51,015 bases of DNA, from assembly GCA_012735245.1 (NCBI GenBank), contig JAAYHU010000044.1, positions 1-51,015 of the forward strand, given 5' to 3'. The notes under the pieces are model-generated. The model was not told where the DNA came from. It made no database searches and worked only from the letters and a program-made list of their open reading frames with translations. Made by a program: the position numbers and the translations under genes. The stretch is from Tissierellia bacterium (GTDB lineage: Bacteria; Bacillota; Clostridia; Tissierellales; Tissierellaceae). Shown one piece after another: positions 28,699 through 37,622 of the stretch. Numbering within the stretch: the first letter of the stretch is position 1; the number at the start of each line of letters is the position of its first letter.

Positions 28699-30045
28699 AT
28701 GCAAGGCTTTGTCAGTGTAGTAAATGGATTTTTGTGGAATAATTTTTTAATTTATGCTTTACTTGGTACAGGTATTTATTACACCATCCGTTTGGGGATT
28801 CCGCAAATAAGTAAAGTGGGTCCAGGTTTTAAGCAGGTATTTGGAGGAATCTTTAAAAGGGATGAAAAAGCGGATGCAGATGGAATGACATCTTTCCAAG
28901 CCCTAGCCACTGCTGTTGCTGCCCAAGTAGGTACAGGCAACCTGGCAGGTGTTGCTACAGCCATAGCTGCAGGGGGGCCAGGTGCAGTATTTTGGATGTG
29001 GATTTCAGCAATTTTTGGGATGGCTACGAATTTTGGAGAAGCAGTCTTAGCTCAAAAATATGCTGATAGGGTAGGTGATGAAGTTACAGGGGGACCAGCC
29101 TATTACTTATCTAAGGGAGTGAGGAGCAAGTTCTTGGCAGGATTTTTTGCAGTTACAATAATTTTAGCCTTAGGTTTCGTAGGAAATATGGTCCAATCAA
29201 ATTCCATATCTACTGCAATGAATACTGCCTTTGGAATAAATAAGCTAATTGGAGGAATAATAACTGCAATACTTGTTGGCTTAATATTAATTGGTGGTAT
29301 GAAAAGAATCGCTTCCTTCACTGAATTAGTGGTACCCTTCATGGCAGTACTATATATAATAGGAAGTATTATTATATTGATAAGAAATGGTGCCAATATT
29401 ATTCCAGCATTTAAGAGTATTTTTGTCGGTGCCTTTAATACTCAAGCAGCAGTAGGAGGAGCCCTAGGAGTTACTGTAAAGGAAGCTGTCAGATTTGGTA
29501 TAGCAAGGGGACTCTTTTCAAACGAAGCTGGTATGGGTTCAACTCCCCATGCCCATGCAGTAGCAAAAGTTGCTCATCCAACACTACAGGGTATGGCTGC
29601 AATGGTTGGAGTTATAGTAGATACCCTAGTTATTTGTACAGCTACAGCCCTGGTAAACTTAGTTACAGGAGCAAATTTAACTGGCCTTACAGGTATAGAA
29701 ATGACCCAGGAAGCCTTCAGGTTAGGTCTTGGGGAAATTGGCTTAGGCTTTATAGCTGTTAGCCTGTTCTTCTTTGCCTTTACAACTATTATTGGCTGGT
29801 ACTTCTTTGGTGAAGCCAATATTAAATTTTTGTTTGGTATTAAGGCAGTTCCCATATATAGATGGATAGTCTTGGGATTTATAGTCTTAGGCTCATTCTT
29901 AAAAGTAGACTTAGTATGGGATTTGGCAGATATGTTTAATGGCCTAATGGTCATACCAAACTTAATTGGCTTGTTGATCTTAGCCCCTCAAGCAGCAGAA
30001 ATGTTGAGGGATTATGACATGAATTACCTGGGTAAGGAAAAATAG
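28699..30045 (+). CDS. Alanine/glycine:cation symporter (AGCS family)
   Basis: A 448-residue transporter with about ten hydrophobic helices. Family signatures are GTGIYYTIRLGIPQ near the start, the pore loop AAQVGTGNLAGVATAIAAGGPGA, FGMATNFGEAVLAQKY, and GLFSNEAGMGSTPHAHA in the second half. It should import alanine or glycine with Na+ across the plasma membrane. AAAGGAGG precedes the ATG. It forms a single-gene unit with its own promoter candidate and a hairpin behind it. Confidence 0.95.
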   Translation: MQGFVSVVNGFLWNNFLIYALLGTGIYYTIRLGIPQISKVGPGFKQVFGGIFKRDEKADADGMTSFQALATAVAAQVGTGNLAGVATAIAAGGPGAVFWMWISAIFGMATNFGEAVLAQKYADRVGDEVTGGPAYYLSKGVRSKFLAGFFAVTIILALGFVGNMVQSNSISTAMNTAFGINKLIGGIITAILVGLILIGGMKRIASFTELVVPFMAVLYIIGSIIILIRNGANIIPAFKSIFVGAFNTQAAVGGALGVTVKEAVRFGIARGLFSNEAGMGSTPHAHAVAKVAHPTLQGMAAMVGVIVDTLVICTATALVNLVTGANLTGLTGIEMTQEAFRLGLGEIGLGFIAVSLFFFAFTTIIGWYFFGEANIKFLFGIKAVPIYRWIVLGFIVLGSFLKVDLVWDLADMFNGLMVIPNLIGLLILAPQAAEMLRDYDMNYLGKEK

Positions 30046-30056
30046 GTTAAATAATT

Positions 30057-30096
30057 GGAAAAGGAAACAACTTGTTTCCTTTTCCCCCATTTTATA
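30057..30096 (+). terminator. Hairpin behind the symporter gene
   Basis: A perfect 12-bp stem (GGAAAAGGAAAC/GTTTCCTTTTCC, 5-nt loop). It is followed by CCC and then ATTTTATAG, so the T-run is not ideal. Confidence 0.65.
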
Positions 30097-30124
30097 GTAA
30101 AATAAGGCTAGGAGGTGGGTATTA

Positions 30125-30766
30125 ATGTTTATTGAAAAAAGCTTAAAGGAATACATAGCTAATGTAGCTAGTGGAGATCCAACACCAGGTGGAGGAAGTG
30201 TTTCTGCCTTAGTAGGCAGTCTTGGAGCTGCCCTAACTAGTATGGTTAACAACTTAACCGTAGGGAAAAAGGCCTATGAAGATCTATCTGATGAAATCAA
30301 AGAAGAAATAACTAAAAGCGCTAAGGAAATTGACACTCTAATGGAAGACTTAAACAAAATTGTAGATGAAGACACTAAGGCCTTCGATAAGGTAATGGAA
30401 GCCTTTAAACTTCCAAAGGAAACTGAGGAAGAAAAGGCTCTTAGACGTGAAGCCATACAGGAAGGATATAAGGTAGCCTTAGAAGTTCCTTTAAGATGTG
30501 CTGAAAAATGCCTAAGATTATTACAATTGCAGGATATATTTGCTAAATACGGAAATGTAAATGCCATTACAGACGTGGGAGTTGGCACTTTATTGGCATA
30601 TGCAGGCCTAGAAGGTGCATTGTTTAACGTTACTATAAACTTGAACAGCATAAAAGATCAAGAGTTTAAAGATGAAATAGGTGCAAAGGTTGACAATATA
30701 TTAAACGAAGGCAAAAGATTGAAGGAAGAACTTTTAAAAGTTGTTTATGAAAGATTACAGGCATAG
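30125..30766 (+). CDS. fchA: Cyclodeaminase/cyclohydrolase family protein (FchA-like)
   Basis: A 213-residue, mostly helical protein of the FTCD C-terminal type. The N-terminal motif is GDPTPGGGSVSALVGSLGAAL, and the segment YGNVNAITDVGVGTLLAYAG is conserved. As a stand-alone protein of this length it resembles methenyl-tetrahydrofolate cyclohydrolase FchA of purine- and amino-acid-fermenting clostridia, or a formimino-THF cyclodeaminase. Which of the two cannot be read from sequence. TAGGAGGTGG precedes the ATG. The terminator right behind it makes it a separate unit from adenine deaminase. Confidence 0.85.
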   Translation: MFIEKSLKEYIANVASGDPTPGGGSVSALVGSLGAALTSMVNNLTVGKKAYEDLSDEIKEEITKSAKEIDTLMEDLNKIVDEDTKAFDKVMEAFKLPKETEEEKALRREAIQEGYKVALEVPLRCAEKCLRLLQLQDIFAKYGNVNAITDVGVGTLLAYAGLEGALFNVTINLNSIKDQEFKDEIGAKVDNILNEGKRLKEELLKVVYERLQA

Positions 30767-30790
30767 AGAAGGATTACCTTCTCTTTTTTT
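30765..30790 (+). terminator. fchA terminator
   Basis: AGAGAAGG, loop ATTA, CCTTCTCT and a T-run, overlapping the fchA stop. Confidence 0.93.
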
Positions 30791-30882
30791 CTTTATTAAA
30801 CAGCTAAAATAATGTATTATATTATTAAGGGGAATAGTAGTATAATTATTGTATAAACATTTTTTAACTAAGGGGTGAAAAA

Positions 30883-32592
30883 ATGGTTAAAAATTTAATA
30901 TTAAAGGCCAGGGGAGTAGAAAAGTCAGACTTAGTTTTAAAAAACTGTAAGATTATCAATGTCTTTTCAAATGAGATAATAGAAGGAGATGTTGCTATAG
31001 ATAAGGGCTATATAGTAGGCATAGGCCAGTATGAAGGAGAAAAGGAAATAGACTTAAGTGGGAGATACTTATCTCCAGGATTCATAGATGGACATGTCCA
31101 TATCGAATCATCTATGTCTTCACCATCCCAATTTGCCAGAGTTATAGTACCTAGGGGAGTAACTTCCATAATTGCAGATCCACATGAAATAGCCAATGTT
31201 AAGGGAATCGAGGGGATAAAATATATTATAGAAGACAGCAAGAGGGTTCCCTTAGATGTTTATGTAATGCTGCCAAGCTGCGTGCCTGCAACAAATTTTG
31301 AAAATGCCGGAGCCATCCTTGAAGCCCAGGACTTAAAAGAATTAATGGATGAAGAAACTGTCCTAGGCTTAGGAGAAATGATGAATTATCCTGGAGTTAT
31401 TTTTTTAGATGAAAAGGTAATTGAGAAATTAATCTTGTTTAAAGACAGGGTAAAAGATGGCCATGGGCCCATGATAGACGGCAAGGATTTAAATGCCTAT
31501 GTAGCTGCAGGTATTATGACTGAACACGAATGTTCTACTGCAGAAGAAGTCTTAAATCGCCTGAGATTAGGTATGTATATCCTTCTTAGGGAAGGATCTG
31601 CTGCCAGGGACTTAAGAAATATAATTAAGGTTGTGAACAAGGACAATTTAAGAAGGTTTTTATTCTGCACCGATGATAAACATCCAGAGGACTTAATTAA
31701 TGAGGGTACCATAGACTATAATATTAAATTAGCCATTAGAGAGGGAATAGAGCCAATAGATGCCATTAAGATGGCCACATTAAATGCTGCAGAATGCTAT
31801 GGATTAAAAGGAAAGGGAGCCATAGCCCCGGGATATATTGCAGATTTAGTTGTTATAGATAATTTAGAGGATTTTAATATAGTTAAAGTATTTAAAAATG
31901 GCAAGCTGGTTGCTGAAAACAATCAGGCCCTATTTGATACTACTATTCATCTACCGAAGAATATGGTTGATTCAGTGAGGATTAGGGATGTAAAAGTAGA
32001 AGATTTACAAATCCCAATGAAATCCAATAAGGCTAATATAATTGGAGTAGTTGAAAATAGTATAGTTACAGAAAAAATAGTTGATGAAGTTAACTTAGTC
32101 AATGGTTACTTTGATTATTCAAATGATGATATTCTAAAGCTTGTAGTAGTGGAAAGGCATTTTGCCACAGGTAATATTGGGGTAGGCTTGATTAAAAACT
32201 TTAAACTAAAAAATGGAGCCATTGGTTCAACAGTTGGTCATGATTCGCATAATATGATAGTTGTAGGAGATAATGATGAAGATATTTTAGCAGCAATAAA
32301 AGAATTAGAAATAATTGGTGGAGGCCTAACTATGGTTTCCAGGGGAAAGGTGTTAAAAAGCCTACCTTTAGAAATTGCTGGCATAATGACTTCACGCCCA
32401 ATTGAAGAAACAAATAGGATATTAAAGGAAATGATAGACTTATCCCATAAGGAATTAAAGGTAAATGAAAATATAGACCCGTTTATGACTTTATCTTTTA
32501 TGGCTTTACCAGTTATACCAAAGTTAAAGCTTACAGATATGGGGCTATTTGACGTAGAAAAGTTTGAATTTATCGATATAAGTTTGGAGTGA
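30883..32592 (+). CDS. ade: Adenine deaminase
   Basis: A 569-residue amidohydrolase that converts adenine to hypoxanthine plus ammonia. The metal-binding PGFIDGHVHIESSM motif is near residue 65, followed by ADPHEIANV. Further signatures are LGEMMNYPGV, the DDKHPEDL loop and VGHDSHNM in the C-terminal domain. Length matches bacterial Ade. AAGGGGTGA precedes the ATG. With the FchA-like gene upstream it suggests purine salvage or purine catabolism. A purine riboswitch was looked for upstream and not found. Confidence 0.95.
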   Translation: MVKNLILKARGVEKSDLVLKNCKIINVFSNEIIEGDVAIDKGYIVGIGQYEGEKEIDLSGRYLSPGFIDGHVHIESSMSSPSQFARVIVPRGVTSIIADPHEIANVKGIEGIKYIIEDSKRVPLDVYVMLPSCVPATNFENAGAILEAQDLKELMDEETVLGLGEMMNYPGVIFLDEKVIEKLILFKDRVKDGHGPMIDGKDLNAYVAAGIMTEHECSTAEEVLNRLRLGMYILLREGSAARDLRNIIKVVNKDNLRRFLFCTDDKHPEDLINEGTIDYNIKLAIREGIEPIDAIKMATLNAAECYGLKGKGAIAPGYIADLVVIDNLEDFNIVKVFKNGKLVAENNQALFDTTIHLPKNMVDSVRIRDVKVEDLQIPMKSNKANIIGVVENSIVTEKIVDEVNLVNGYFDYSNDDILKLVVVERHFATGNIGVGLIKNFKLKNGAIGSTVGHDSHNMIVVGDNDEDILAAIKELEIIGGGLTMVSRGKVLKSLPLEIAGIMTSRPIEETNRILKEMIDLSHKELKVNENIDPFMTLSFMALPVIPKLKLTDMGLFDVEKFEFIDISLE

Positions 32593-32596
32593 TGAT

Positions 32597-33739
32597 ATGG
32601 TATACTTTGACAACGCTGCCACATCTTATCCAAAGCCTAAAATAGTTTATGATAAGATAATGGAAGCCATGACTGAATATGGAGCTAATCCAGGAAGATC
32701 AGGCCACAAAAAGGCCTTAGCCATCAGCAGAGGCATATTTGAAACTAGGGTTCAGTTATCTAAACTCTTCAATATAAAGGACCCTTTAAATATTATTTTT
32801 ACCCTAAATTGCACCGAAGCTTTAAATATTGCCATTAAGGGTATTTTAAAGCCTGGTGATCATGTTATTACCACATCTATGGAGCATAACTCTGTTTTAA
32901 GGCCAATAGTGTATTTGGAAAAGCTAGGAGTGGAAAATACAATAGTTCAAGGAGATTCAAAGGGAAGAATAAACCCTCAGGATATAGAGGATAGCATTAG
33001 GCCAAACACTAAGCTAATAGTAACTACCCATATATCTAATTTAACAGGAACTATTATGGATGTGGAGACAATCGGGAAAATTGCTAAGAAACATAATATA
33101 CTATACCTTGTAGATGGGGCACAAGCTGCCGGTGTCTATGATATAGATGTAAATGCTATGAATATAGATATGCTAGCCTTTCCAGGCCATAAGGGGCTTT
33201 TAGGTCCCCAAGGTACAGGAGGCCTATATATTAGAGAGGGAGTAGAATTAACTGAAATGTTTCAAGGGGGAACGGGCAGTGTTTCCCATTCACTGGTTCA
33301 ACCTGATGTATTGCCAGATAAATTTGAATCTGGTACACCTAATGGTCCAGGGATTGTAGGCCTTGGAGCTGGAGTTAAATATATAATGGAGGTAGGCATA
33401 GATAATATCAGAAGGAAGGAAGAAGAATTAACAAAACACTTTATAGATGAGGCTGCTAAAATAGAAGGGGTAAAACTGTATGGAACTTTAGAAATAGGTT
33501 CACATGCTCCTGTAGTAGCCTTAAATATAAAGGATGCAGACTCATCTGAAATAAGCTATATCTTAGATGAAAAATATGATATAGCCGTTAGGCCAGGACT
33601 ACACTGTGCTCCCTTAGCCCATAAGACCATTGGTACCTTTGAACAGGGAGTAGTAAGATTTAGCTTTGGTTATGAAAATACCCATGAAGAAATAGAATAT
33701 GCAATTAAGGCCTTGAAAGAAATAGCAAGGGAAGTTTAG
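32597..33739 (+). CDS. Cysteine desulfurase family PLP enzyme
   Basis: A 380-residue class V aminotransferase-fold protein. The N-terminus is VYFDNAATSYPKPK. The PLP lysine is Lys199 in AFPGHKGLLGPQG. SMEHNSVLRP and LVDGAQAAGV are conserved. The likely active Cys sits in RPGLHCAPLAH near residue 337. The length and the GHKGLLGPQGTGGLYI segment fit the smaller clostridial branch distinct from housekeeping IscS/NifS and SufS. It lies 4 nt behind ade. The physiological sulfur acceptor is unknown. Confidence 0.9.
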   Translation: MVYFDNAATSYPKPKIVYDKIMEAMTEYGANPGRSGHKKALAISRGIFETRVQLSKLFNIKDPLNIIFTLNCTEALNIAIKGILKPGDHVITTSMEHNSVLRPIVYLEKLGVENTIVQGDSKGRINPQDIEDSIRPNTKLIVTTHISNLTGTIMDVETIGKIAKKHNILYLVDGAQAAGVYDIDVNAMNIDMLAFPGHKGLLGPQGTGGLYIREGVELTEMFQGGTGSVSHSLVQPDVLPDKFESGTPNGPGIVGLGAGVKYIMEVGIDNIRRKEEELTKHFIDEAAKIEGVKLYGTLEIGSHAPVVALNIKDADSSEISYILDEKYDIAVRPGLHCAPLAHKTIGTFEQGVVRFSFGYENTHEEIEYAIKALKEIAREV

Positions 33740-33753
33740 AAAGGAGTAAAGGA

Positions 33754-34272
33754 ATGACTCAGCTAAGGGAATTTATAGCAACATACAATATAGAGATTAT
33801 AATAGGACTTGCTGCGGCCTTGTTCCTTTTATTAATTTCAAATATAATAGCTGAAATAAGAATATCTAGGATAAAGAAAAAATACAATGAGTTTACAAGA
33901 GGAATAAAAGGTGTAAATGTAGAAGAGTTGTTAATAAAGACAGCAGAAGAACTCCATGATATTCATATAGATATGAATATCATGGAGCAAAAAATAGAAT
34001 CTTTGAATACAAAGCTATCCTTTGCTATCCAAAAAGTTGGAATTGTAAGATATAATGCCTTTGCCGAAATGGGCTCTGATTTAAGTTTTTCTATTGCCTT
34101 ATTAGATAATTTTAACAATGGTTTTGTGGTTACAAGTATTTATGGAAGGGAACACAGTACTGTTTATGCTAAACCAATTAAATTTGGCAAATCTGTATAT
34201 CCATTATCTGTAGAAGAAATACAAGCAATAGATAGAGCAATGATGGGAGAATATAATGAAATGAAAATTTAG
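33754..34272 (+). CDS. DUF4446-type membrane-anchored protein
   Basis: A 172-residue protein with one N-terminal transmembrane helix (about residues 14-32, IEIIIGLAAALFLLLISNII). A coiled-coil stretch follows (about 50-90). The C-terminal domain has VGIVRYNAFAEMGSDLSFSI and FVVTSIYGREHSTVYAKPI, characteristic of DUF4446. The family is frequent near the parAB-yyaC region of Firmicutes and has no assigned function. AAAGGAGTAAAGG precedes the ATG. It lies between the desulfurase and the lipid kinase genes with short gaps, so it is likely in their operon. Confidence 0.85.
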   Translation: MTQLREFIATYNIEIIIGLAAALFLLLISNIIAEIRISRIKKKYNEFTRGIKGVNVEELLIKTAEELHDIHIDMNIMEQKIESLNTKLSFAIQKVGIVRYNAFAEMGSDLSFSIALLDNFNNGFVVTSIYGREHSTVYAKPIKFGKSVYPLSVEEIQAIDRAMMGEYNEMKI

Positions 34273-34283
34273 GAGGATACTAA

Positions 34284-35162
34284 ATGGATAAAATATTATT
34301 CATAATAAATCCTGTAGCAGGTGGAGGTAAAGCTAGGGCATTAATATCTCTTATAAAGGAAAAGATGGACAAGCAAAACAGGGAATATGAAGTAATCCTA
34401 ACTAAGGGGCCAAGGGAAGCCATAAAACTGGCGGAGGATAAGGCTGAAAATTATGAAATAATCGTAGCAGTAGGAGGAGATGGAACAGTAAACGAAGTAT
34501 CTAGAGGCCTAATCAATAAGGGGAAGGGGATTTTAGGTATTATCCCCGGAGGTACAGGAAATGATATGGCCAAGTCCTTAGGCATACCAAAGGATCCGTC
34601 AATGGCCTTGGAGCTTCTTTGTAAAGGAAATACTAAACTCATAGATATTGGAAGGGCCAATAAATATAATTTTTTAAATATAGGAAGCATAGGCTTTGAT
34701 GCAGATGTAGTAATAAATAATACCAATATTAAAAAGATAATAAAAAGCGGAATCTCCTATGTTGTCAGCGTAATATATACACTTATACACTATAAGGCCA
34801 AGAAAGTAGAAATAATAATAGATGATAAAATCATAGAGGAAAAGATCCTATTGTTAGCTGTAGGCAATGGCAAATACTATGGTGGTGGTTTGCCAATTTT
34901 ACCAAATGCCGTAGTTGATGATGGCCACCTAGATATATGTGTTATATCTAATATAAACAAGCTTAAATTTTTACTATTATTTCCTTCCATATTCAAAGGC
35001 AATCATATTAAATATGATAAATATGTGAAGTTATATAGGGGAAAAGATGTAAGGGTTAAATCTAAGGAAGAAGTAAATTTAAATATAGATGGTGAAGTAA
35101 TTCCAAATGTTAATGAAGTCTTATTTTCCATGGAAGCTGAAAAATTAAAAGTAATATGTTAA
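34284..35162 (+). CDS. Diacylglycerol kinase-family lipid kinase (YegS/DgkB type)
   Basis: A 292-residue soluble lipid kinase. The N-terminal motif is INPVAGGGKA. The ATP-binding motif is VAVGGDGTVNEV (Gly64-Thr68). IIPGGTGNDMAKSLGIP and the second domain segment GNGKYYGGGLPILPNA follow. It probably phosphorylates diacylglycerol or a related membrane lipid at the cytoplasmic face. TAGGAGGAT precedes the ATG 11 nt after the DUF4446 gene. It ends in a hairpin shared with the convergent yyaC gene. Confidence 0.92.
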   Translation: MDKILFIINPVAGGGKARALISLIKEKMDKQNREYEVILTKGPREAIKLAEDKAENYEIIVAVGGDGTVNEVSRGLINKGKGILGIIPGGTGNDMAKSLGIPKDPSMALELLCKGNTKLIDIGRANKYNFLNIGSIGFDADVVINNTNIKKIIKSGISYVVSVIYTLIHYKAKKVEIIIDDKIIEEKILLLAVGNGKYYGGGLPILPNAVVDDGHLDICVISNINKLKFLLLFPSIFKGNHIKYDKYVKLYRGKDVRVKSKEEVNLNIDGEVIPNVNEVLFSMEAEKLKVIC

Positions 35163-35186
35163 AAGTAGCCTTAGGCTACTTTTCTA
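35161..35186 (+). terminator. Terminator shared by the lipid kinase and yyaC genes
   Basis: AAAAGTAGCC, loop TTA, GGCTACTTTT. The hairpin sits between convergent genes and overlaps the last codons of yyaC, and A/T runs on both sides could let it work in both directions. Confidence 0.82.
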
Positions 35187-35763
35187 GTATATAATCCCTT
35201 TCCTTATAAAAGCGAACTAGGGAGAGATATAGGCTTTTTGTAATAATGTCTGCCATATTCATTACTATAGATAGTCTAGTATTTTGTAAAACCATAAATT
35301 CCATCATACCACCAACATTTACAACCCCTGTTATAGAAATATCTCCAACGGCAGGCAATATCTTATTTACTCCTGACCCTGGCTTCAGAGGAGTATTTTT
35401 TATAGATATGTATCCTATCCTATTATAATTTCCAAGGGAAGAATCTACTGCTATTATAAAGGGTGATTTAAAATCTGCATATATTTTTTCTATTGTAGAT
35501 TCAAGGTTTTTAGCATGAACTGGATTTTCTAAAGTCCCAAATAAGGCTATATCCTTATAGGATTTTATCAGTGGCAATAGCTTATGGCCAACTAAGGGCC
35601 CTAAAGAGTCACCAGTGGACCTATCAGTACCTATGCAGAGTATAATTAAATCTTCCCCTCCAGAGACTTCCCTTGATAAGTATTTATATATTAAGTCTGA
35701 AAATAGGGATATTGCAAAGGGAGAATTAGAATCTACATAATTGCACCTAGGAAATAAGTTCAT
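35176..35763 (-). CDS. yyaC: YyaC family spore protease-like protein
   Basis: A 195-residue protein of the DUF1256/YyaC family, which is related to the germination protease GPR fold. Typical segments are LIILCIGTDRSTGDSLGPLV, FIIAVDSSLGNYNRIGYI, LKPGSGVNKILPAVGDISIT and VNVGGMMEFMVLQNTRL. In spore formers it is expressed under sporulation control, so its presence supports a spore-forming lineage. AAAGGAGGAT lies before the ATG. It is the only minus-strand gene between parA and the S8 protease, convergent with the lipid kinase. I could not fix its promoter. Confidence 0.9.
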   Translation of the reverse strand: MNLFPRCNYVDSNSPFAISLFSDLIYKYLSREVSGGEDLIILCIGTDRSTGDSLGPLVGHKLLPLIKSYKDIALFGTLENPVHAKNLESTIEKIYADFKSPFIIAVDSSLGNYNRIGYISIKNTPLKPGSGVNKILPAVGDISITGVVNVGGMMEFMVLQNTRLSIVMNMADIITKSLYLSLVRFYKERDYILEK

Positions 35764-36019
35764 AATATCCTCCTTTTCAAAGTTAAAGATACTTATGATA
35801 GAAGGGATATTAGAAGTATTACCTAAAAGCAGAAAATAATACTAATAAATAATTGACTTAGTGTTTATTAAAAAAATGTAATAAATTTTTGATAAGTTAA
35901 TGCAATAATTTTACTTAAAGGTATTTAAGATGCCATAAATGTTGAATTTCCATTAATAGATGAAATGGAATAAATATAAATTAATGGAATATACTATAAA
36001 TATTAGACAGGCTAAAGAG

Positions 36020-36047
36020 TTGAAATAATGATTAACTATGATATAAT
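36020..36047 (+). promoter_or_regulatory. Promoter of the M23 peptidase gene
   Basis: TTGAAA, 16-nt spacer, TATAAT, with TG one base before the -10 (extended -10). It lies 65 nt upstream of the start codon. A second, weaker -10 (GATTAT or TATATT) occurs at 36075-36083. Confidence 0.72.
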
Positions 36048-36064
36048 TGTTACATAATGGTTAC
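36048..36064 (+). promoter_or_regulatory. WalR-box-like direct repeat, one mismatch
   Basis: TGTTAC-N5-GGTTAC against the WalR consensus TGTWAH-N5-TGTWAH: 11 of 12 positions fit. It starts right behind the TATAAT element, so it would cover the start site of that promoter. It would instead lie about 10 nt before the alternative -10 at 36075. Binding is inferred. Confidence 0.45.
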
Positions 36065-36111
36065 AATGAACTTTGATTATATTCAATTAATCCAAACTAG
36101 GAGGATAGGAT

Positions 36112-37593
36112 ATGGATAATCCAAACCATACAAAGCTTAACCTAGGTGAAGTGAAAGAGAAACTAACAAGTTTTATTGAAAGGGTAAAAAAAATTAAGCT
36201 GAAAAAACCAGACTTCTTTAAGGGAAATAATGACACAGATAATAAATTGAAGACTACATATCTAAAGATAGCATTAACTGTTGTAATGCTAATAGCCATA
36301 GTAGCCTTAGGTATTACAGGATACAGGGCTTATGAAGCCAGTTTAATGGCCTATGATGTATATCTTGGAGATGAAAAAATAGGAACAGTTAGAGAGCAGG
36401 ATAGTGTTCTTGCTATAATGGATAGTTTACAGCAGGAATTGTCTAGAACCTATGATATAGATGTAGTATTGAATGAGGATGTAAGATTTGAAGAAACTAA
36501 GGCTAAGGACGATTTAATAACCCATAATGATGATCTAAGGAAAACCATTAAAGATAAAGTGGGTTTCCTAGTATATGGATACGTTCTTATAGTAAACGGT
36601 GAAGAAGTAGGAGCCCTTAAAACTAAGGAAGAAATAGAAGATATAATCAATAGGATAAAAGAGCCTTATGAAAATAATTTAGAAGACAATGAAATAAAGG
36701 AAGTAAAAATAGTTGAAGATGTAAAAATTGAGAAAAAGAAAATGCCCTTATATAAAATTGGCAACGGAGAAGCCTTATATAATCATCTACTTACTAATTC
36801 CGAGGAAATTCGAACCCATACTGTAGAAGTGGGGGAGAGTCTTTGGACAATAGCAAAGTTCTATGGCCTATCTGTAGATGATTTAATAGCAGCTAATCCA
36901 GACAAAAAGCCGGAAAGATTGCAAATAGGTGATGAAATAAAACTTGTAGTACCAAAACCAGTACTGACAGTTGCCACAGTTTCAGAAATAGAATATACGG
37001 AAAAAATAAAATATGAAACAGAAATAGAATATAGTGACAAAATGTATAAAACTGAAAAGAAAACAAAAGTTGCTGGTGCTACTGGTGAAAAGCGAGTACT
37101 AGCAAATGAAATAAGACACAATGGAATTTTAGTGGAGAGGGAAATAATAGAAGAAGAAATACTAAAAGAGCCAGTAACTGAAGTTGTAGTTAGAGGAACT
37201 AAGGAGCCTCCAAAGACCGTAGCCACAGGCACCTTCTTGATGCCTACTAGGGGGAGTATTTCCTCCAGGTATGGTATGAGGAGGGGAAGGATGCATTATG
37301 GTATAGATATTGCAGCAAAAACAGGTACTCCAATTTATGCTGCAGATGGTGGAAAAGTAGTATATGCAGGGTATAAGGGCAACTATGGTTATTTAGTTGA
37401 AATTGACCATGGAAATGGATTTAAGACTAGATATGCCCACTGCAGCAAGATCTTAGTTAAGGTTGGAGACAAGGTATATAAGGGACAGCATATAGCAAAC
37501 GTTGGAAATACAGGAAGGTCAACAGGGCCTCATTTACATTTTGAAGTATTGAAAAATGGAAAAAATCAAAATCCAGCCAATTATGTAAGATAA
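36112..37593 (+). CDS. Membrane-anchored peptidoglycan hydrolase with LysM, G5 and M23 domains
   Basis: A 493-residue protein. A cytoplasmic N-terminus of about 50 residues precedes one transmembrane helix (about 51-70). An extracellular part of unknown fold follows (75-230). LysM spans about 236-280 (VEVGESLWTIAKFYGLSVDD) and a G5 domain about 285-362. The M23 endopeptidase domain spans about 375-490, with zinc ligands His395 and Asp399 in HYGIDIA and His476 in HLHF. His443 is also conserved. It should bind and cut cell-wall peptide cross-links outside the membrane. CTAGGAGGATAGG precedes the ATG. A WalR-like box in front suggests Wal control. Confidence 0.93.
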   Translation: MDNPNHTKLNLGEVKEKLTSFIERVKKIKLKKPDFFKGNNDTDNKLKTTYLKIALTVVMLIAIVALGITGYRAYEASLMAYDVYLGDEKIGTVREQDSVLAIMDSLQQELSRTYDIDVVLNEDVRFEETKAKDDLITHNDDLRKTIKDKVGFLVYGYVLIVNGEEVGALKTKEEIEDIINRIKEPYENNLEDNEIKEVKIVEDVKIEKKKMPLYKIGNGEALYNHLLTNSEEIRTHTVEVGESLWTIAKFYGLSVDDLIAANPDKKPERLQIGDEIKLVVPKPVLTVATVSEIEYTEKIKYETEIEYSDKMYKTEKKTKVAGATGEKRVLANEIRHNGILVEREIIEEEILKEPVTEVVVRGTKEPPKTVATGTFLMPTRGSISSRYGMRRGRMHYGIDIAAKTGTPIYAADGGKVVYAGYKGNYGYLVEIDHGNGFKTRYAHCSKILVKVGDKVYKGQHIANVGNTGRSTGPHLHFEVLKNGKNQNPANYVR

Positions 37594-37617
37594 AGGAAGC
37601 TTAGGCTTCCTTTTTAA
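37592..37617 (+). terminator. M23 gene terminator
   Basis: AAAGGAAGC, loop TTAG, GCTTCCTTT and further T. It begins at the M23 stop and lies before the convergent S8 protease gene. Confidence 0.92.
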
Positions 37618-37622
37618 TTTTT

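Larger units (their letters stand above)
35764..36111. other. AT-rich intergenic stretch between yyaC and the M23 gene
   Basis: About 350 nt between divergent genes without a frame that I can support. Its right end carries the M23-gene promoter and the WalR-like repeat listed separately. I saw no convincing yyaC promoter in its left end. Confidence 0.6.

Noticed and set aside
30791-30882. Purine riboswitch upstream of adenine deaminase
   Set aside because: The stretch is short and AT-rich and lacks the conserved three-way-junction sequence blocks.
31824-31837. Second Noc-like site around a CCCGGG inside the adenine deaminase gene
   Set aside because: The flanks deviate on both sides (TAGC/ATAT against ATTT/AAAT), and the match is explained by coding sequence.
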